From Thalassospira lohafexi (GTDB lineage: Bacteria; Pseudomonadota; Alphaproteobacteria; Rhodospirillales; Thalassospiraceae), in assembly GCF_002844275.1 (NCBI RefSeq), contig NZ_NXGX01000003.1, positions 203,549 to 267,548 of the forward strand: DNA of 64,000 nucleotides. Reading direction: 5' to 3'. The notes under the pieces were generated by a model, which had not been told where the DNA came from, did not search any database, and saw nothing but the letters and a program-made list of their open reading frames with translations. The translations under genes were made by a program, and so were the position numbers. This document shows positions 52,127 through 61,376 of the stretch, one piece after another. The first letter of the stretch is position 1; each line of letters opens with the position of its first letter.

Positions 52127-52945
52127 ATGCGCCTGACAGTCGAACATCACACCCATTATCGATATGAATCACCCGCGCGTCATGTGGTGCAAAGCCTGAA
52201 ACTGACGCCGGCACAATTTGACGGACAAAAAATCCTGAACTGGTCGATCAAGGCGGAAGGCTGCCTGATCGGCTCTGAATTCACCGATGGAAATGGCGAC
52301 ATTATCAGCACACTGACCGTCGGCGGCCCGGTCGATGGTATTGATATTTTTGTTTCTGGCGAGGTTGAAACCACCGATACAGCAGGCGTTTTGCGCGGGC
52401 ACAAGGAACGCGCCTTCCCGGACGTCTTCCTGCGCTCAACCCCGATGACGAAATCAAGTTCAGCCATTCGCAAACTGGCCGAAAAGGCCGCCAAAAAGAC
52501 AAAAGACTCCTCACTTCTTGACCGCGCGCATGCCTTGGCCGATGCGGTTTCAGACGCGGTTGTCTTTGCACCGGGCACGACGGATGTGCACACCACGGCG
52601 GCGGATGCGCTGGCCGATGGTAAAGGGGTTTGTCAGGACCACGCGCATGTGCTGATTTCTGCGGCCCGTCATCTTGGCATCCCGGCGCGCTATGTTTCGG
52701 GATATCTGTTTGCCGATCTGCATGGCAAAGCCCACGAGGCATCGCATGCCTGGGCCGAGCTTCATTTACCTGAATTGGGCTGGGTCGGATTTGATGCGGC
52801 CAACCGATGCTGCCCAACAGATTATTATATTCGTCTGGGGTCTGGACTTGATGGGCAGGTGGCCACACCTATACGGGGCGTACATACTGGTGGTGCTAAC
52901 GAGAATTTGGATGTAACAGTGGTCGTTGCGCAATCACAACAATAG
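52127..52945 (+). CDS. Transglutaminase-like cysteine peptidase
   Basis: A 272-residue protein with an N-terminal beta-rich domain (MRLTVEHHTHYRYESPARHVVQSLKLTP) and a transglutaminase-like core carrying the triad: Cys in ADGKGVCQDHAHVLI, His in HEASHAWAEL and Asp in GWVGFDAANR. It likely acts as a peptidase or amide-bond-processing enzyme in the cluster. No signal peptide, so cytoplasmic. CGGGGGAC precedes the ATG at 52127. Confidence 0.92.
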   Translation: MRLTVEHHTHYRYESPARHVVQSLKLTPAQFDGQKILNWSIKAEGCLIGSEFTDGNGDIISTLTVGGPVDGIDIFVSGEVETTDTAGVLRGHKERAFPDVFLRSTPMTKSSSAIRKLAEKAAKKTKDSSLLDRAHALADAVSDAVVFAPGTTDVHTTAADALADGKGVCQDHAHVLISAARHLGIPARYVSGYLFADLHGKAHEASHAWAELHLPELGWVGFDAANRCCPTDYYIRLGSGLDGQVATPIRGVHTGGANENLDVTVVVAQSQQ

Positions 52946-52961
52946 CCGGACCCGTTAAGAC

Positions 52962-53711
52962 ATGACCTACTGCGTCGGTTTGATGCTGAAAGAAGGATTG
53001 GTTTTCCTTTCTGATACCCGCACGAATGCTGGCCTTGATAATATTTCACGCTATCGCAAGATGTTTACCTGGGAAGTTCCGGGTGACCGCGCGATTGTGG
53101 CACTTTCGGCTGGCAACCTTGCGATCACACAGGCCGTCATGAGCACATTGCATGAAGCCATTGATGATCCCGATACGAAGCCCGGCGATTGCATCCTTAG
53201 CGCGCCCAGCATGTTTTGTGTTGCCGAGCTTGTTGGTCAGGCGATGCAAAAAGTTCAGTTGAAATACCATGACACGCTTGAACAGCATCATGAAAGCAGT
53301 GCGGCCTCGATCATGATCGGCGGGCAGCGCAAGGGCGGCGATCAACGCCTGTTTCTGGTCTATGCCGCCGGAAACTTTATCGAGGCCACCGAGGACACGC
53401 CATACCTGCAAATTGGCGAGCATAAATACGGCAAACCGATCCTTGATCGTGTGATCACCCCGGACACCCCGATCCACGAAGGGGTTAAGGCTGCCTTGCT
53501 GTCGATGGACTCGACCCTGCGTTCGAACCTGTCGGTTGGCATGCCGCTTGACCTTGCCGTTCTGCCCGATGATGCATGTGAATTTTCAGAATTACGCCGG
53601 ATCGAAGCCGAAGACCCCGGTTTTCATGCGCTGTCATCTGCCTGGTCAACGGCCCTGCGCGATGCCTTTGCCATGATGCCAGACGAACATAGCACCCCGT
53701 CAGACGACTAG
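52962..53711 (+). CDS. Anbu-type proteasome-like peptidase
   Basis: A 249-residue protein of the ancestral beta-subunit (Anbu/BPH-like) family. The catalytic threonine follows the initiator methionine (MTYCVGLMLKEGLVFLSDTRTNAG), so activity requires loss of Met1. IVALSAGNLAITQAV and DPFRTK-like conserved basic residue KMFTW around residue 33 fit a proteasome-type fold. Family structures form open rings. Adjacent ATP-grasp, Alpha-E and transglutaminase genes suggest it degrades or trims products of that system. No ubiquitin-like or AAA gene is nearby. Confidence 0.92.
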   Translation: MTYCVGLMLKEGLVFLSDTRTNAGLDNISRYRKMFTWEVPGDRAIVALSAGNLAITQAVMSTLHEAIDDPDTKPGDCILSAPSMFCVAELVGQAMQKVQLKYHDTLEQHHESSAASIMIGGQRKGGDQRLFLVYAAGNFIEATEDTPYLQIGEHKYGKPILDRVITPDTPIHEGVKAALLSMDSTLRSNLSVGMPLDLAVLPDDACEFSELRRIEAEDPGFHALSSAWSTALRDAFAMMPDEHSTPSDD

Positions 53712-53790
53712 AGCGTATTGCATTTAATCTGCGTCATTTTGTTTGTTTTTGGCGTGCCGTTTGGCACGGAACAAAGACGTGGAACATGCG

Positions 53791-53815
53791 CCCCGCCAAT
53801 AAAATACCGGCGGGG
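53791..53815 (+). terminator. Hairpin after the Anbu gene, tentative terminator
   Basis: CCCCGCC / GGCGGGG (53791-53797 and 53809-53815) around an 11-base AT-rich loop, then AATTT. The tail is weak. Confidence 0.4.
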
Positions 53816-53850
53816 AATTTGCATGCTCGACAAGTGCGTGCATGCAAATT
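53816..53850. promoter_or_regulatory. 11-bp inverted repeat overlapping the bioR operator
   Basis: AATTTGCATGC (53816-53826) and its exact complement GCATGCAAATT (53840-53850) flank a 13-base spacer. The right arm shares two bases with the BioR box. It could be a second operator or a promoter-region hairpin. Confidence 0.45.
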
Positions 53851-53858
53851 ATCTATAA
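53849..53858 (+). promoter_or_regulatory. BioR box before bioR
   Basis: TTATCTATAA matches the alphaproteobacterial BioR consensus TTATMKATAA. It ends 4 bases before the chosen bioR ATG, implying autoregulation. Confidence 0.85.
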
Positions 53859-53862
53859 AATC

Positions 53863-54513
53863 ATGAAAAACGAATCCGACACCACGATCACCGGGCGCAT
53901 CACCCGTGCCTTGGCCGACCGCATTATTTCTGGCGACATCGCGCCGGGCACCAAATTGCGTCAGGATCACTTTGCCGAGGAATTTGGCGCCAGCCACGTA
54001 CCGGTCCGCGAAGCATTCAGGCGGCTCGAAGCGCAAGGGCTTGTCGTTAGCGAACCACGCCGGGGTGTCCGCGTTGCCAGCTTTGATATCGCCGAAGTGC
54101 GCGAAGTTGCTGAAATGCGCGCATCACTTGAAGTTCTGGCCCTGCGCCACGCAGCCCCGCACCTGACCAGCGCGATCCTTGACGAGGCAGAAGCCATCAA
54201 CCGGGCCGGGGAAAATGCCCCGGATGTCCGGGCATGGGAAGAAGCCAACAAGGCCTTTCACCGCATCATTCTTGAACCGTGCAACATGCCACGTTTGATG
54301 GCGACGATTGACGACTTACATGCCGCAAGTGCGCGGTTCCTGTTTTCGGGATTTCGCATGGAATGGGAAGCCCCGACCGATCAGGATCACCGCGCCATTT
54401 TACGCGCCCTGCAGGAACATCAGTTTGATGTGGCGGCCGCGACCCTTGCCCGTCACGTCAAATGGATCGGCACCAAAACCGGGGCCAAACGACATATGCG
54501 CGCCCCTTCGTAA
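53863..54513 (+). CDS. bioR: Biotin regulator BioR (GntR family, FCD type)
   Basis: A 216-residue GntR/FadR-type repressor: winged helix APGTKLRQDHFAEEFGASHVPVREAFRRLEAQGLV, VSEPRRGVRVASFDI, and an FCD effector domain with EANKAFHRIILEPCNMPRLM and DQDHRAILRALQEHQFDVAA. Name based on context: BioR boxes stand before this gene and before bioY, and bioY-bioB follow downstream. The ATG at 53863 is preferred because the BioR box ends 4 bases upstream; an ATG at 53842 would place the box inside the gene. The effector of BioR is not well defined. Confidence 0.85.
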   Translation: MKNESDTTITGRITRALADRIISGDIAPGTKLRQDHFAEEFGASHVPVREAFRRLEAQGLVVSEPRRGVRVASFDIAEVREVAEMRASLEVLALRHAAPHLTSAILDEAEAINRAGENAPDVRAWEEANKAFHRIILEPCNMPRLMATIDDLHAASARFLFSGFRMEWEAPTDQDHRAILRALQEHQFDVAAATLARHVKWIGTKTGAKRHMRAPS

Positions 54514-54603
54514 GCCAAAATTACCCAATTTTCTGGTCTGATGATTGGATGGATGCCACGACCGGCATCTGCCTGAGCCGTATTATGCGTAAATTTTGCA
54601 TTT

Positions 54604-54613
54604 TTATAGATAA
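54604..54613. promoter_or_regulatory. Distal BioR box before bioY
   Basis: TTATAGATAA, matching the BioR consensus. It lies inside a ~20-base direct repeat (54599-54618) that recurs nearly identically at 54737-54756, 138 bases away. Confidence 0.8.
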
Positions 54614-54741
54614 TTTTTAACGTTTAAATTCAATTAGATAGATTTGATCCGACGAGTTACTCCACAAATTTCGCCGTTTAATGAATTTTGGGATTGATTT
54701 TAAGCACCAATGACGCCGTAATTAATAGATCAGATTCATTT

Positions 54742-54751
54742 TTATAGATAA
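54742..54751. promoter_or_regulatory. Proximal BioR box before bioY
   Basis: TTATAGATAA, second copy, 36 bases before the bioY ATG and just ahead of the AAGGAG ribosome site. Binding here would block transcription start or early elongation. Two spaced boxes could allow looping. Confidence 0.85.
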
Positions 54752-54786
54752 TTTTGAATTGCGGTCTTAAGGAGCACGTCATCATC

Positions 54787-55383
54787 ATGGTAAATCCCGT
54801 TTCACATGCGACATCTGCACCATTGAACAATCCGGTTTTAGCCGGGGCAAAATACTGCCTGATGGTCGTGCTTGGCGTCGCCTTGATCACTGCAAGTGCC
54901 AAAACCACCGTGCCGTTCTGGCCCGTCCCGATGACCTTGCAAACCATGGCGATCATGGCAATTGCAGTCGCCACCGGCCCGCGCATCGCCGTTGCAACCA
55001 TGCTGGCCTATCTGGCGGCGGGGGCAACCGGCTTACCCGTCTTTGCCGGAACGCCGGAACGCGGGATTGGCATTGCCTATATGATGGGCCCAACGGGTGG
55101 CTATCTGGCCGGATACCTGATTGCGGCGGGCTTTGTCGGCGCGCTTGCGCGTGGTCGCGGTGCGGTTGGGCGCTTTGTCGTGATGATGGCGGGCATGGTG
55201 CCGGTCTATCTTTTGGGGCTAGCAGGGCTTTCGGGTTTTGTCGCATCGGAAAAGGTTGTTGCGCTTGGCTTCACCCCATTCATTCTTGGCGACACCATCA
55301 AGATTGCGCTGGTGGCGCTTGGCGGTGCTGCGATCACGCGCCTGACCAAGCGTAAACCGTCAAACCGCGCTGACGCGGCCTGA
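54787..55383 (+). CDS. bioY: Biotin transporter BioY
   Basis: A 198-residue S-component of an ECF-type biotin importer, with about six hydrophobic helices. Family stretches: [36 protein letters not shown] and [18 protein letters not shown]. Some BioY proteins work without dedicated BioM/BioN; those are not here. AAGGAG lies 12 bases before ATG 54787. bioB begins 4 bases after its stop, so the two are cotranscribed under BioR control. Confidence 0.94.
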   Translation: MVNPVSHATSAPLNNPVLAGAKYCLMVVLGVALITASAKTTVPFWPVPMTLQTMAIMAIAVATGPRIAVATMLAYLAAGATGLPVFAGTPERGIGIAYMMGPTGGYLAGYLIAAGFVGALARGRGAVGRFVVMMAGMVPVYLLGLAGLSGFVASEKVVALGFTPFILGDTIKIALVALGGAAITRLTKRKPSNRADAA

Positions 55384-55387
55384 TCCC

Positions 55388-56407
55388 ATGACAGCAGGAT
55401 CAACCGATATGGCAACGGCCCACCGCACCCTTTGCGGCGATGCGCCCAAAACCTCATCCGATGCAGCGCGCCATGACTGGACGGTTGAGGCGGTTGAGGC
55501 GATTTATCGCAGCCCCCTTCTTGAACTGCTGGGCCGGGCCAATGCCGTGCATCGCATCCATCACGATCCGACGCATGTGCAAAAGGCCAGCCTGCTGTCA
55601 ATCAAGACCGGCGGTTGCCCGGAAGACTGTGCTTATTGCCCGCAATCGGCCCACCACCGCGAGGTCATACTGGGCAAGGAACAGTTGATGGACCCGGCAT
55701 CGGTCATTGAAATGGCAACCCGTGCGAAGGATGCAGGCGCGGATCGTTTCTGTATGGGGGCGGCATGGCGCCAAGTGCGCGACGGGGCCGCATTTGACGC
55801 GGTGCTTGAGATGGTGCGCGGTGTGCATGATCTTGGCATGGAGGCCTGTGTCACGTTGGGGATGCTCCGCCCCCATCACGCGCAACAGCTTAAACAGGCC
55901 GGACTGACCGCCTACAACCATAACCTTGATACCAGCCCGGAATTCTACGACCAGATCATCACCACGCGCACCTATCAGGATCGGCTTGATACGCTGGCCG
56001 CCGTGCGCAGCCACGGTATTGATTTGTGCTGTGGCGGGATCATTGGCATGGGTGAAACCATCCGTGACCGGGCATCAATGCTTCAGGTTCTGGCCAGGTT
56101 TTCGCCCCATCCCGAAAGTGTGCCGATCAACGCCCTTGTTCCAGTGGCGGGAACCCCACTTGCACATCGCGATCCGATTGATCCGCTGGAACTGGTGCGC
56201 ATGGTTGCAACCGCACGCATCGTCATGCCGACATCGACCGTGCGTCTTTCCGCCGGGCGCACAGACCTTAACCGCGAAGCACAGATCATGTGCCTGATGG
56301 CCGGGGCCAATTCGGTGTTTTACGGTGAAAAGCTTTTGACCACACCCAATCCGGAAGAAGACAGCGACACCGCCCTTTTCAAGGCATTGGGTCCGATCGC
56401 GGCCTAA
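55388..56407 (+). CDS. bioB: Biotin synthase BioB
   Basis: A 339-residue radical SAM enzyme that inserts sulfur into dethiobiotin. The CxxxCxxC cluster motif is [17 protein letters not shown], followed by [24 protein letters not shown] and [12 protein letters not shown], and a late [15 protein letters not shown] with the arginine ligand of the 2Fe-2S cluster. The rest of the bio operon (bioF, bioD, bioA) is not in the window. Terminated by a strong hairpin. Confidence 0.97.
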   Translation: MTAGSTDMATAHRTLCGDAPKTSSDAARHDWTVEAVEAIYRSPLLELLGRANAVHRIHHDPTHVQKASLLSIKTGGCPEDCAYCPQSAHHREVILGKEQLMDPASVIEMATRAKDAGADRFCMGAAWRQVRDGAAFDAVLEMVRGVHDLGMEACVTLGMLRPHHAQQLKQAGLTAYNHNLDTSPEFYDQIITTRTYQDRLDTLAAVRSHGIDLCCGGIIGMGETIRDRASMLQVLARFSPHPESVPINALVPVAGTPLAHRDPIDPLELVRMVATARIVMPTSTVRLSAGRTDLNREAQIMCLMAGANSVFYGEKLLTTPNPEEDSDTALFKALGPIAA

Positions 56408-56451
56408 AACAGTTCAACCCCCGAACCCGTACCGCCCGTACGGGTTTCAAT

Positions 56452-56491
56452 TGGCGAAGCTCCTTTAATCCGGGGGCTTCGCCATTTTTTT
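56452..56491 (+). terminator. Terminator of bioYB
   Basis: TGGCGAAGC / GCTTCGCCA (56452-56460 and 56476-56484) with a 15-base loop, followed by seven Ts. Confidence 0.9.
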
Positions 56492-56524
56492 AATCGGCGG
56501 GTATCTATGGACAGGAAAAAGGGA

Positions 56525-57094
56525 TCAGTTGGCTTCGGCCGTTTCGCGGGGCTGATAGATAAAGCCATGGGCCGGATAGATACGGCCAAAGGTGCCAAGC
56601 GTGTTCATCATGCGCACTTGCGACCAGTCATTATTGGGCGAAACGTCAACCACGGGCTGACGGTAATGGACTTTGCCGCGTGTGCGCGAATCACCACCCC
56701 AGTTGGCCTGATTTACCAATATCTTGCGATCATCAAGAATGGCCGAAACAACCGCAACATGGCCCAGTTTCAAACGTGATGTTTTACGCAAGGTCAGGAC
56801 CGCACCAACTTGGGGCCGATGTCCACGTGCATAATTCTTGTTGCCAGCCTGCGCCCACCATGTCCAGGCATCACCATAAATCTCGATCCCCGAGACTTCA
56901 CGGGCATAGGGCACGCATTGCAAAAACTTGCTGGTCGGGGCAAAGCTGTTGAGATGGGAGTTCGGCACGCTAACATTGGTCAGGAGCTGAACCGTATCAC
57001 TGGGCATCGGCCCATCAGACCGGGAAACCGATTTTGCGGTGGTAAAGCATGCAGACAGCATCAAACACAATCCGACGATCCCGATCAGGCGCAT
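56525..57094 (-). CDS. CHAP-domain lipoprotein
   Basis: A 189-residue protein with a lipoprotein signal (IVGLCLMLSACFTTA; lipobox cysteine at about residue 16) and a CHAP amidase/peptidase domain: FLQCVPYAREVSGIEIYGDAWTWWAQA with the nucleophile Cys, LKLGHVAVVSAI with the catalytic His, and ILVNQANWGG with the polar residue. It is expected to cleave peptidoglycan peptide bonds or stem amides in the periplasm. Alone on its strand between bioB and the MFS gene. Confidence 0.88.
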   Translation of the reverse strand: MRLIGIVGLCLMLSACFTTAKSVSRSDGPMPSDTVQLLTNVSVPNSHLNSFAPTSKFLQCVPYAREVSGIEIYGDAWTWWAQAGNKNYARGHRPQVGAVLTLRKTSRLKLGHVAVVSAILDDRKILVNQANWGGDSRTRGKVHYRQPVVDVSPNNDWSQVRMMNTLGTFGRIYPAHGFIYQPRETAEAN

Positions 57095-57188
57095 CTCAGT
57101 TCCCCAAAAACATCACAATGAATGACCTTAGCCCGACAGGGTTTAAGTAATTGTTTATTGTTGCCCGTCATTGGCATGACATCGGCAT

Positions 57189-58475
57189 TTAACGACGCGC
57201 GCCAATCTTGCCAATCCGATACAGCCGCCACAGGCCAATAAGGGCGGTACACAAGATCAAAACGCCTGACCCGCGCGCGGTATATTGAATGTTACCGGCC
57301 TCAGATATCGCGCCAAGCAACGTCCCACCCAGCGCCATGCCGCCAAAGCTGGTTGCGCTCCAGAAACTCATTACCCGACCGCGCAGCCGGTTATCAACGG
57401 TCAGTTGCAGGGCGGTTTGCGACCCCACCCCGACCAACGTCAAACCCCCACCGGTCAGTGCAACCAGAACAACTGCCATTTCGTACCATGGGGCAAATCC
57501 AAGCCCCAGCATCCCGACCGATGCGCCAAAGGCACCATAAATCGTAATGCGCTGATAATCGGCCGCGTTCGATCCGACCCGTGACAGGAAAAAGGTCGAT
57601 GCCACCGCCCCGACACCGCCCGCAGATGCCAGCATGCCAAGCCCGGTGACACCACGTTCATAGACCGCCTCGGCAAAGACCGGCATCAGTTCGACCATGC
57701 CGGTTCCCACCAGCGACACAAAGCATGACAACGCCAATACAGACCGGATCATCGGATGGTGAATGGCATAACGCGCGCCATCGACAAGCGATGCCCAGAT
57801 GCGCCGACTTTTGGCATCGGGCGCGCGGTCCATATGGATCGTCACCACCGAAATCACAAAGATCATTGGAAGGTAACTGAGCGCATTGATCATAAAGGCC
57901 GCACCCGTGCCCCATGTCGCAATCACAACCCCACCAACAGCCGGCCCCACCAGACGCGAAATATTGAAATTCATCGCCGCATAGGCCACGGCCCGGCTCA
58001 TGAATTCGCGCTTTACAATCACCGGCACCAGTGACAGCCGCACCGGTGTCATTGCACTGCCCAGAATGCCCATGGATCCCGCCAGAACCACCATCCACGG
58101 CAGGCTCATCATGTCGGCATAGGACAAACCCATCAGAAGGAACGACACAGCCGCCTGCCCCAGATTGATCACCATGGCGGTACGGCGCAAATCAACCCGG
58201 TCGGCCATCACCCCGAAAATCGGACCAAGGAAAAACGCCGGTGCAAAATTCAATGCGGCAATTGTCCCGGTCCAGAATGCCGATCCGGTCAAAGACCATG
58301 CCAGCCATGACATGGCGATTTTCTGCACCCACAGGCCTTGGGTCGTGATGCATTGCCCAACCAGAAACAGGATAAAATTACGATCAGAAAAGATCGACTG
58401 CGGACGTGTATCGCCCGACGTGGAAACCACGCGCGTTGATGATGGCTCGGATTGATCGGGAGCAGGTGACGGCAA
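57189..58475 (-). CDS. MFS exporter, EntS-like
   Basis: A 428-residue major facilitator with about twelve membrane helices, resembling the MFS_3/EntS group of siderophore and drug exporters: FLGPIFGVMADRVDLRRTAMVIN, the AYAAMNFNISRLVGPAVGGVVIA helix and GGLTLVGVGSQTALQLTVDNRLRGRVMS. No ATG exists near the N-terminus. A TTG at 58475 with GGAG 5 bases upstream is the best start; a TTG six codons earlier and a GTG at 58430 are alternatives. Substrate unknown; the Fur-like box and binding-protein gene ~4 kb away may hint at iron. Confidence 0.8.
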   Translation of the reverse strand: MPSPAPDQSEPSSTRVVSTSGDTRPQSIFSDRNFILFLVGQCITTQGLWVQKIAMSWLAWSLTGSAFWTGTIAALNFAPAFFLGPIFGVMADRVDLRRTAMVINLGQAAVSFLLMGLSYADMMSLPWMVVLAGSMGILGSAMTPVRLSLVPVIVKREFMSRAVAYAAMNFNISRLVGPAVGGVVIATWGTGAAFMINALSYLPMIFVISVVTIHMDRAPDAKSRRIWASLVDGARYAIHHPMIRSVLALSCFVSLVGTGMVELMPVFAEAVYERGVTGLGMLASAGGVGAVASTFFLSRVGSNAADYQRITIYGAFGASVGMLGLGFAPWYEMAVVLVALTGGGLTLVGVGSQTALQLTVDNRLRGRVMSFWSATSFGGMALGGTLLGAISEAGNIQYTARGSGVLILCTALIGLWRLYRIGKIGARR

Positions 58476-58781
58476 GGAGACTCCAATCGTCAAAAGACAG
58501 GCAGATCAGGTTTGGCAAGGACGCAAGGAGGGATGGCACAAAAGCGCCCAAGAAGTCGCACACCGCCAATGATCTATCACAAAGACGATAAGGGCGATTG
58601 CCCGATTATACGAAAGACATGCCAGATTGGCATTAATTCTTCGCAATTCATTTGTAGAATACCTTCCCAAAGCAGATCAAAGAACACATATCAAAATCGG
58701 GAAACCTGCCGGTCCAAACAGCAAGAAAGCCGGAGAACGTCCTCGAACAGCCATTGTGACAGCGCCGGGGTATCGCACCGA
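58476..58781. other. Divergent gap between the MFS and the acyltransferase-hydrolase gene
   Basis: 306 bases without a convincing gene. The plus-strand frame of the downstream gene stays open through it, but the residues are basic, low-complexity and unlike the domain that follows. Both promoters must lie here. Confidence 0.5.
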
Positions 58782-61133
58782 ATGAACCAGTCTTTCCGCG
58801 AGATCGAACGCGAACAATTCGCTATTAATCCGAAAACGTGCGAGTGGACGCTGCGCGCGATGACCGCCCTTCGCGCCAATATCGACATCAATATCAAGAT
58901 GCATGGTGCGCAAGACCATCTGGCACAGGGCGATATTTTCATGTTCAACCATTTCGCCCGGTTTGAAACCTTTATCCCGCAGTATCTGATCGCATTGGAA
59001 ACCGGTGTTTATTGCCGCTCCATCGCTTCGGGCGAGTTTTTTGCGCAGGACAATACCTTTTCACGCTATCTGCGTGCGCTGGGCGGGGTGCCCAACAATT
59101 ATGAACGGCTGTTGCCCTTTCTGGCCGAGGAAATCCTGCGCGGCGGCAAGGTCGTCGTCTTCCCCGAAGGCGGGATGGTCAAGGACCGGCGCGTCACGCT
59201 TAATGATCGCCCGCATCCCAAACGTCCCGATTACAGTGTCTATTCCCGATCCGCCGACGCCAGACGTGCCCACCATACCGGTGCCGCCCTTCTGGGACTT
59301 TGTATTGATGGCTTTAAAATCGGTTTGTCCGCGCTGATTGCCAAGGGCGATACGCGTGAACTTGCCCGCTGGGCTGATATTCTTGAGGTCGAAGAGGATG
59401 TTCTTCGCACCGTTTTGGCCAAACAAACCTTGATGTTTCCGGCCAACATTACCTTCCATCCGTTGCGTGTTGATCAAAACATCCTTGCCCGGGCGGCGGA
59501 TATGTTTACTGGCGGGCTGAGCCCGAAAATGGCCGAAGAAATGATCATTGAAGGCAACCTGATGTTCAAACAGACCGATATGGACATCCGTCTGGGCGAT
59601 CCGGTTGACCCGCGCGGTCAGTTTAACTGGCTTGATCGGCGGCTTCTGGCACGGCGCGTACAACGCGCGGGCAGCATTGATGATTTATTCAAACCGGCCA
59701 AAACCCTTGAAACCCTGCCAGACCGGGTTACGCAATATGCCCTGACGCGTCATATCGCGCCGCTTCGCGATCACTGCATGGCGGTGATGTATTCCAACCT
59801 GACGATCAACGTCAGTCATCTGGCGTCACGCCTGATTATGATGTGGCTTGATGACGGGGTCACGGAAGTCGATATCGAACATTTTGACCGCACGCTTTAT
59901 CTAGCGATCAAAAACATCCAGCAGGTCGATACGGTTCATCTGCATCGCGGCATGCTGAACCCGGCCGATTATATCGGCATCTTTGATTTGAAGTGTCCGC
60001 AAATCCGGTTCTTTATCGACAGTGCGGTTCAACTGGGCCTGATTGAGCGCCGTGACGGAAAATACTGCTTCCTGGAGAAATTACAGGCCGAAGCCGGGTT
60101 TGATCAAATCCGCATGGACAACCCGATCATGGTTTATGCCAACGAAATGTCACCGATCCATGCGGTGTGGCAGGCACTTGAACGCGCGCGTGCCGAAGTT
60201 GATAACCTGACAGATCGCGACATTGCCCATCGCCAGTTCGATGATGAAATCCGGGCGTGGCAATGGAACCGCAAAAGATACGAAAAACGCAAGTACGATA
60301 CGATCAATTCACAGGAAACGGCCACCGCCGACAGCCGCCCTTACTTGAACCTGCCCAACGGAAATGAGCATTTCACACTTGGCATTTTGCTGGTGCACGG
60401 GTTTCTGGCATCCCCGGCTGAACTTTATGAACTGGGCGAAAAATTTGCCGCACAGGGACATGCTGTCATGGGGGTACGGCTTGCCGGTCATGGGACATCG
60501 CCCCATGAATTACAAAGACGCAAATGGACCGATTGGCTGGCATCTGTGCGACGTGGCTATGACATTCTCGCACCGTTCTGCGACCAGATCATTATCGTCG
60601 GTTTTTCCACTGGCGGTGCACTGGCAGCAATCCATGCAAGTTCCCATCCTGAAAAACTGACCGCCTTGGTTCTGGCCGGAACACCGCTTAAGTTCCGCAA
60701 TCGCAATCTGATGTTTGTGCCGTTGCTGTATGGTGCGAACAAGCTGATGGGCTGGATGCCATCGGCACAGGAAATGCTGAGTTTCCGAACAAACGAGTCG
60801 GAACATCCCGAGATCAATTACCGTAACATTCCCATCGGCGGATTGTATCAATTGCGCCAGGCGGTGGCGGAAATGCAGCGTTGCCTGCCCGATATTGAAT
60901 GCCCGACCCTGATCTTGCAGGGTGATGGCGATCAGGTGGTTGATCCGGCCAGTGCACGCATGATCAAACGCCTTGCCACCGGAATAACCGATCTGGATGT
61001 GCAGATGCTGAAATCCGATCGCCATGGCATCCTCAATGAGGATATCGACAATGCGCAGGAACGCATCCTGCAATTCGTCGAACGTCATGTCGAAGCGTCA
61101 CATCGCATGCCCAAGGCGATTTCGGCAGAATAG
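58782..61133 (+). CDS. Fused acyltransferase and alpha/beta hydrolase
   Basis: A 783-residue protein with two enzymatic parts. The N-terminal half (about 1-290) is PlsC/GPAT-like: MFNHFARFETFIPQY with the NHx4-type catalytic pattern, and VVVFPEGGMVKDRR, the F-P-E-G phosphate-binding motif. The middle is helical and unrecognised. The C-terminal part (about 520-770) is a hydrolase: ILLVHGFLASPAEL, the nucleophile elbow IIVGFSTGGALA, the acid in LQGDGDQVVDPAS, and His in SDRHGIL. It may transfer or remove acyl chains in lipid or storage metabolism; the substrate is unknown. The ATG at 58782 follows GGGG; upstream residues look non-coding. Confidence 0.85.
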   Translation: MNQSFREIEREQFAINPKTCEWTLRAMTALRANIDINIKMHGAQDHLAQGDIFMFNHFARFETFIPQYLIALETGVYCRSIASGEFFAQDNTFSRYLRALGGVPNNYERLLPFLAEEILRGGKVVVFPEGGMVKDRRVTLNDRPHPKRPDYSVYSRSADARRAHHTGAALLGLCIDGFKIGLSALIAKGDTRELARWADILEVEEDVLRTVLAKQTLMFPANITFHPLRVDQNILARAADMFTGGLSPKMAEEMIIEGNLMFKQTDMDIRLGDPVDPRGQFNWLDRRLLARRVQRAGSIDDLFKPAKTLETLPDRVTQYALTRHIAPLRDHCMAVMYSNLTINVSHLASRLIMMWLDDGVTEVDIEHFDRTLYLAIKNIQQVDTVHLHRGMLNPADYIGIFDLKCPQIRFFIDSAVQLGLIERRDGKYCFLEKLQAEAGFDQIRMDNPIMVYANEMSPIHAVWQALERARAEVDNLTDRDIAHRQFDDEIRAWQWNRKRYEKRKYDTINSQETATADSRPYLNLPNGNEHFTLGILLVHGFLASPAELYELGEKFAAQGHAVMGVRLAGHGTSPHELQRRKWTDWLASVRRGYDILAPFCDQIIIVGFSTGGALAAIHASSHPEKLTALVLAGTPLKFRNRNLMFVPLLYGANKLMGWMPSAQEMLSFRTNESEHPEINYRNIPIGGLYQLRQAVAEMQRCLPDIECPTLILQGDGDQVVDPASARMIKRLATGITDLDVQMLKSDRHGILNEDIDNAQERILQFVERHVEASHRMPKAISAE

Positions 61134-61376
61134 CGTCATGGCCTAGCCCGCCACGGCGGGAATAAACCCTCTCAGGTCTGTTTGGACATGGATGAATGTC
61201 AGTTGAATGGTGCAAGACACTTCGGCATCAGGGCTTGATATCTTTTGGGCGCCATTTGCGTCATTTGCACCATTGGAAACCTCGATCATCATCATTGCGC
61301 AACTTCCACCACCAAGGCATTCTATGCTCCGTTATCCCCACTAACATCGGGGCAAGCCCCATAAACGGAGCCCTCC

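Noticed and set aside
58512..58781. 90-residue N-terminal extension of the acyltransferase-hydrolase gene
   Set aside because: Residues are polar and low-complexity; the ATG at 58782 directly precedes the family-like part and has a plausible ribosome site.
61147..61160. CCCGC-CACG-GCGGG hairpin after the fusion gene as a terminator
   Set aside because: Very short loop and no T-tract.
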